Shown: piece by piece, positions 5,610-5,725 of the stretch
Layout: each line of letters begins with the position of its first letter
How positions within the stretch are numbered: position 1 is the first letter of the stretch
Origin: an uncultured Lachnospiraceae bacterium
Lineage (GTDB): Bacteria; Bacillota; Clostridia; Lachnospirales; Lachnospiraceae
Reading direction: 5' to 3'
DNA length: 5,725 bases
NCBI GenBank assembly: GCA_947625995.1
Contig: CANQQN010000123.1
Location: 1 to 5,725, forward strand
Program-made: the position numbers and the translations under genes
The notes under the pieces: generated by a model
What the model was told of the DNA's origin: nothing
What the model saw: the letters and a program-made list of their open reading frames with translations, nothing else
Database searches by the model: none

Positions 5610-5638
5610 ATTGTAACCGATTGCAGGGCAGATTGCAA
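5610..5638 (-). promoter_or_regulatory. Promoter of the MATE gene
   Basis: The -35 box is TTGCAA (5638-5633, four of six consensus bases) and the -10 box is TACAAT (5615-5610, five of six), spaced by 17 bp. The predicted start near 5603 gives a leader of about 27 nt. On the plus strand GATTGCA occurs at 5619-5625 and again at 5631-5637, a 12-bp spaced direct repeat overlapping the -35 box and spacer that could bind a regulator. Confidence 0.7.
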
Positions 5639-5680
5639 GAAAAATCATGTTTGGATCTGTTTCCCCGATGGGAACGGTTG

Positions 5681-5710
5681 CCCGAAATTCTTCTTGACGA
5701 AATTTCCGGG
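5681..5710. other. Inverted repeat at the right edge
   Basis: CCCGAAATT (5681-5689) pairs with AATTTCCGGG (5701-5710), leaving one bulged C and an 11-nt loop. No T run follows on either strand. A weaker TTCCC/GGGAA hairpin lies at 5661-5674. The function is unknown, and the upstream neighbour needed to interpret it is outside the window. Confidence 0.4.
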
Positions 5711-5725
5711 CTGGTTTACTCTAAA

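Noticed and set aside
5577..5648. 24-residue N-terminal extension of the MATE protein
   Set aside because: It would be encoded across the -35 and -10 boxes and lacks a ribosome site; the ATG at 5576 has both a site and a normal family start.

Overview
The window looks like a piece of chromosome from an anaerobic Firmicute, most likely a gut clostridium of the Lachnospiraceae type. The grounds are strong AGGAGG-like ribosome binding sites, a TTG start, consensus sigma-A promoters with 17-bp spacers, an oxygen-sensitive indolepyruvate:ferredoxin oxidoreductase gene, and a GntR/ABC exporter cassette typical of this group. Taxonomy is inferred from gene content, not proven. All five recognisable genes lie on the minus strand, so transcription runs from high to low coordinates.

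Right part (about 5725 to 4160): a MATE-family efflux gene with its own promoter (TTGCAA-N17-TACAAT) and its own rho-independent terminator. Middle part (about 4150 to 2048): a three-gene operon of a GntR/YtrA-type repressor, an ABC ATPase and an ABC-2 membrane protein. It is driven by a near-perfect promoter (TTGACA-N17-TATACT) embedded in a dense cluster of inverted and direct repeats that look like the repressor's own operator.

A gap of about 470 bp (1575 to 2047) separates this operon from the next. Most of it is one long imperfect palindrome of about 295 bp with matching 11-bp ends and arm segments of up to 19 perfectly matched bases. It resembles a non-autonomous (MITE-like) element or a very large RNA hairpin. 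Its left end forms a minus-strand terminator that sits immediately upstream of the next promoter.

Left part (about 1680 to 1): a perfectly spaced promoter (TTGACC-N17-TATAAT), a leader with a 9-bp inverted repeat, then paaK (arylacetate/phenylacetate-CoA ligase). It is followed 15 nt later by iorA (indolepyruvate:ferredoxin oxidoreductase alpha subunit), which runs off the window. Together these two enzymes interconvert arylacetates, arylacetyl-CoAs and arylpyruvates. Such a pair can serve aromatic amino acid breakdown or the reverse, building aromatic amino acids from scavenged arylacetates.

The coding content is ordinary. The least explained parts are the long palindrome, the palindrome at the paaK start site, and the stacked repeats at the GntR promoter.
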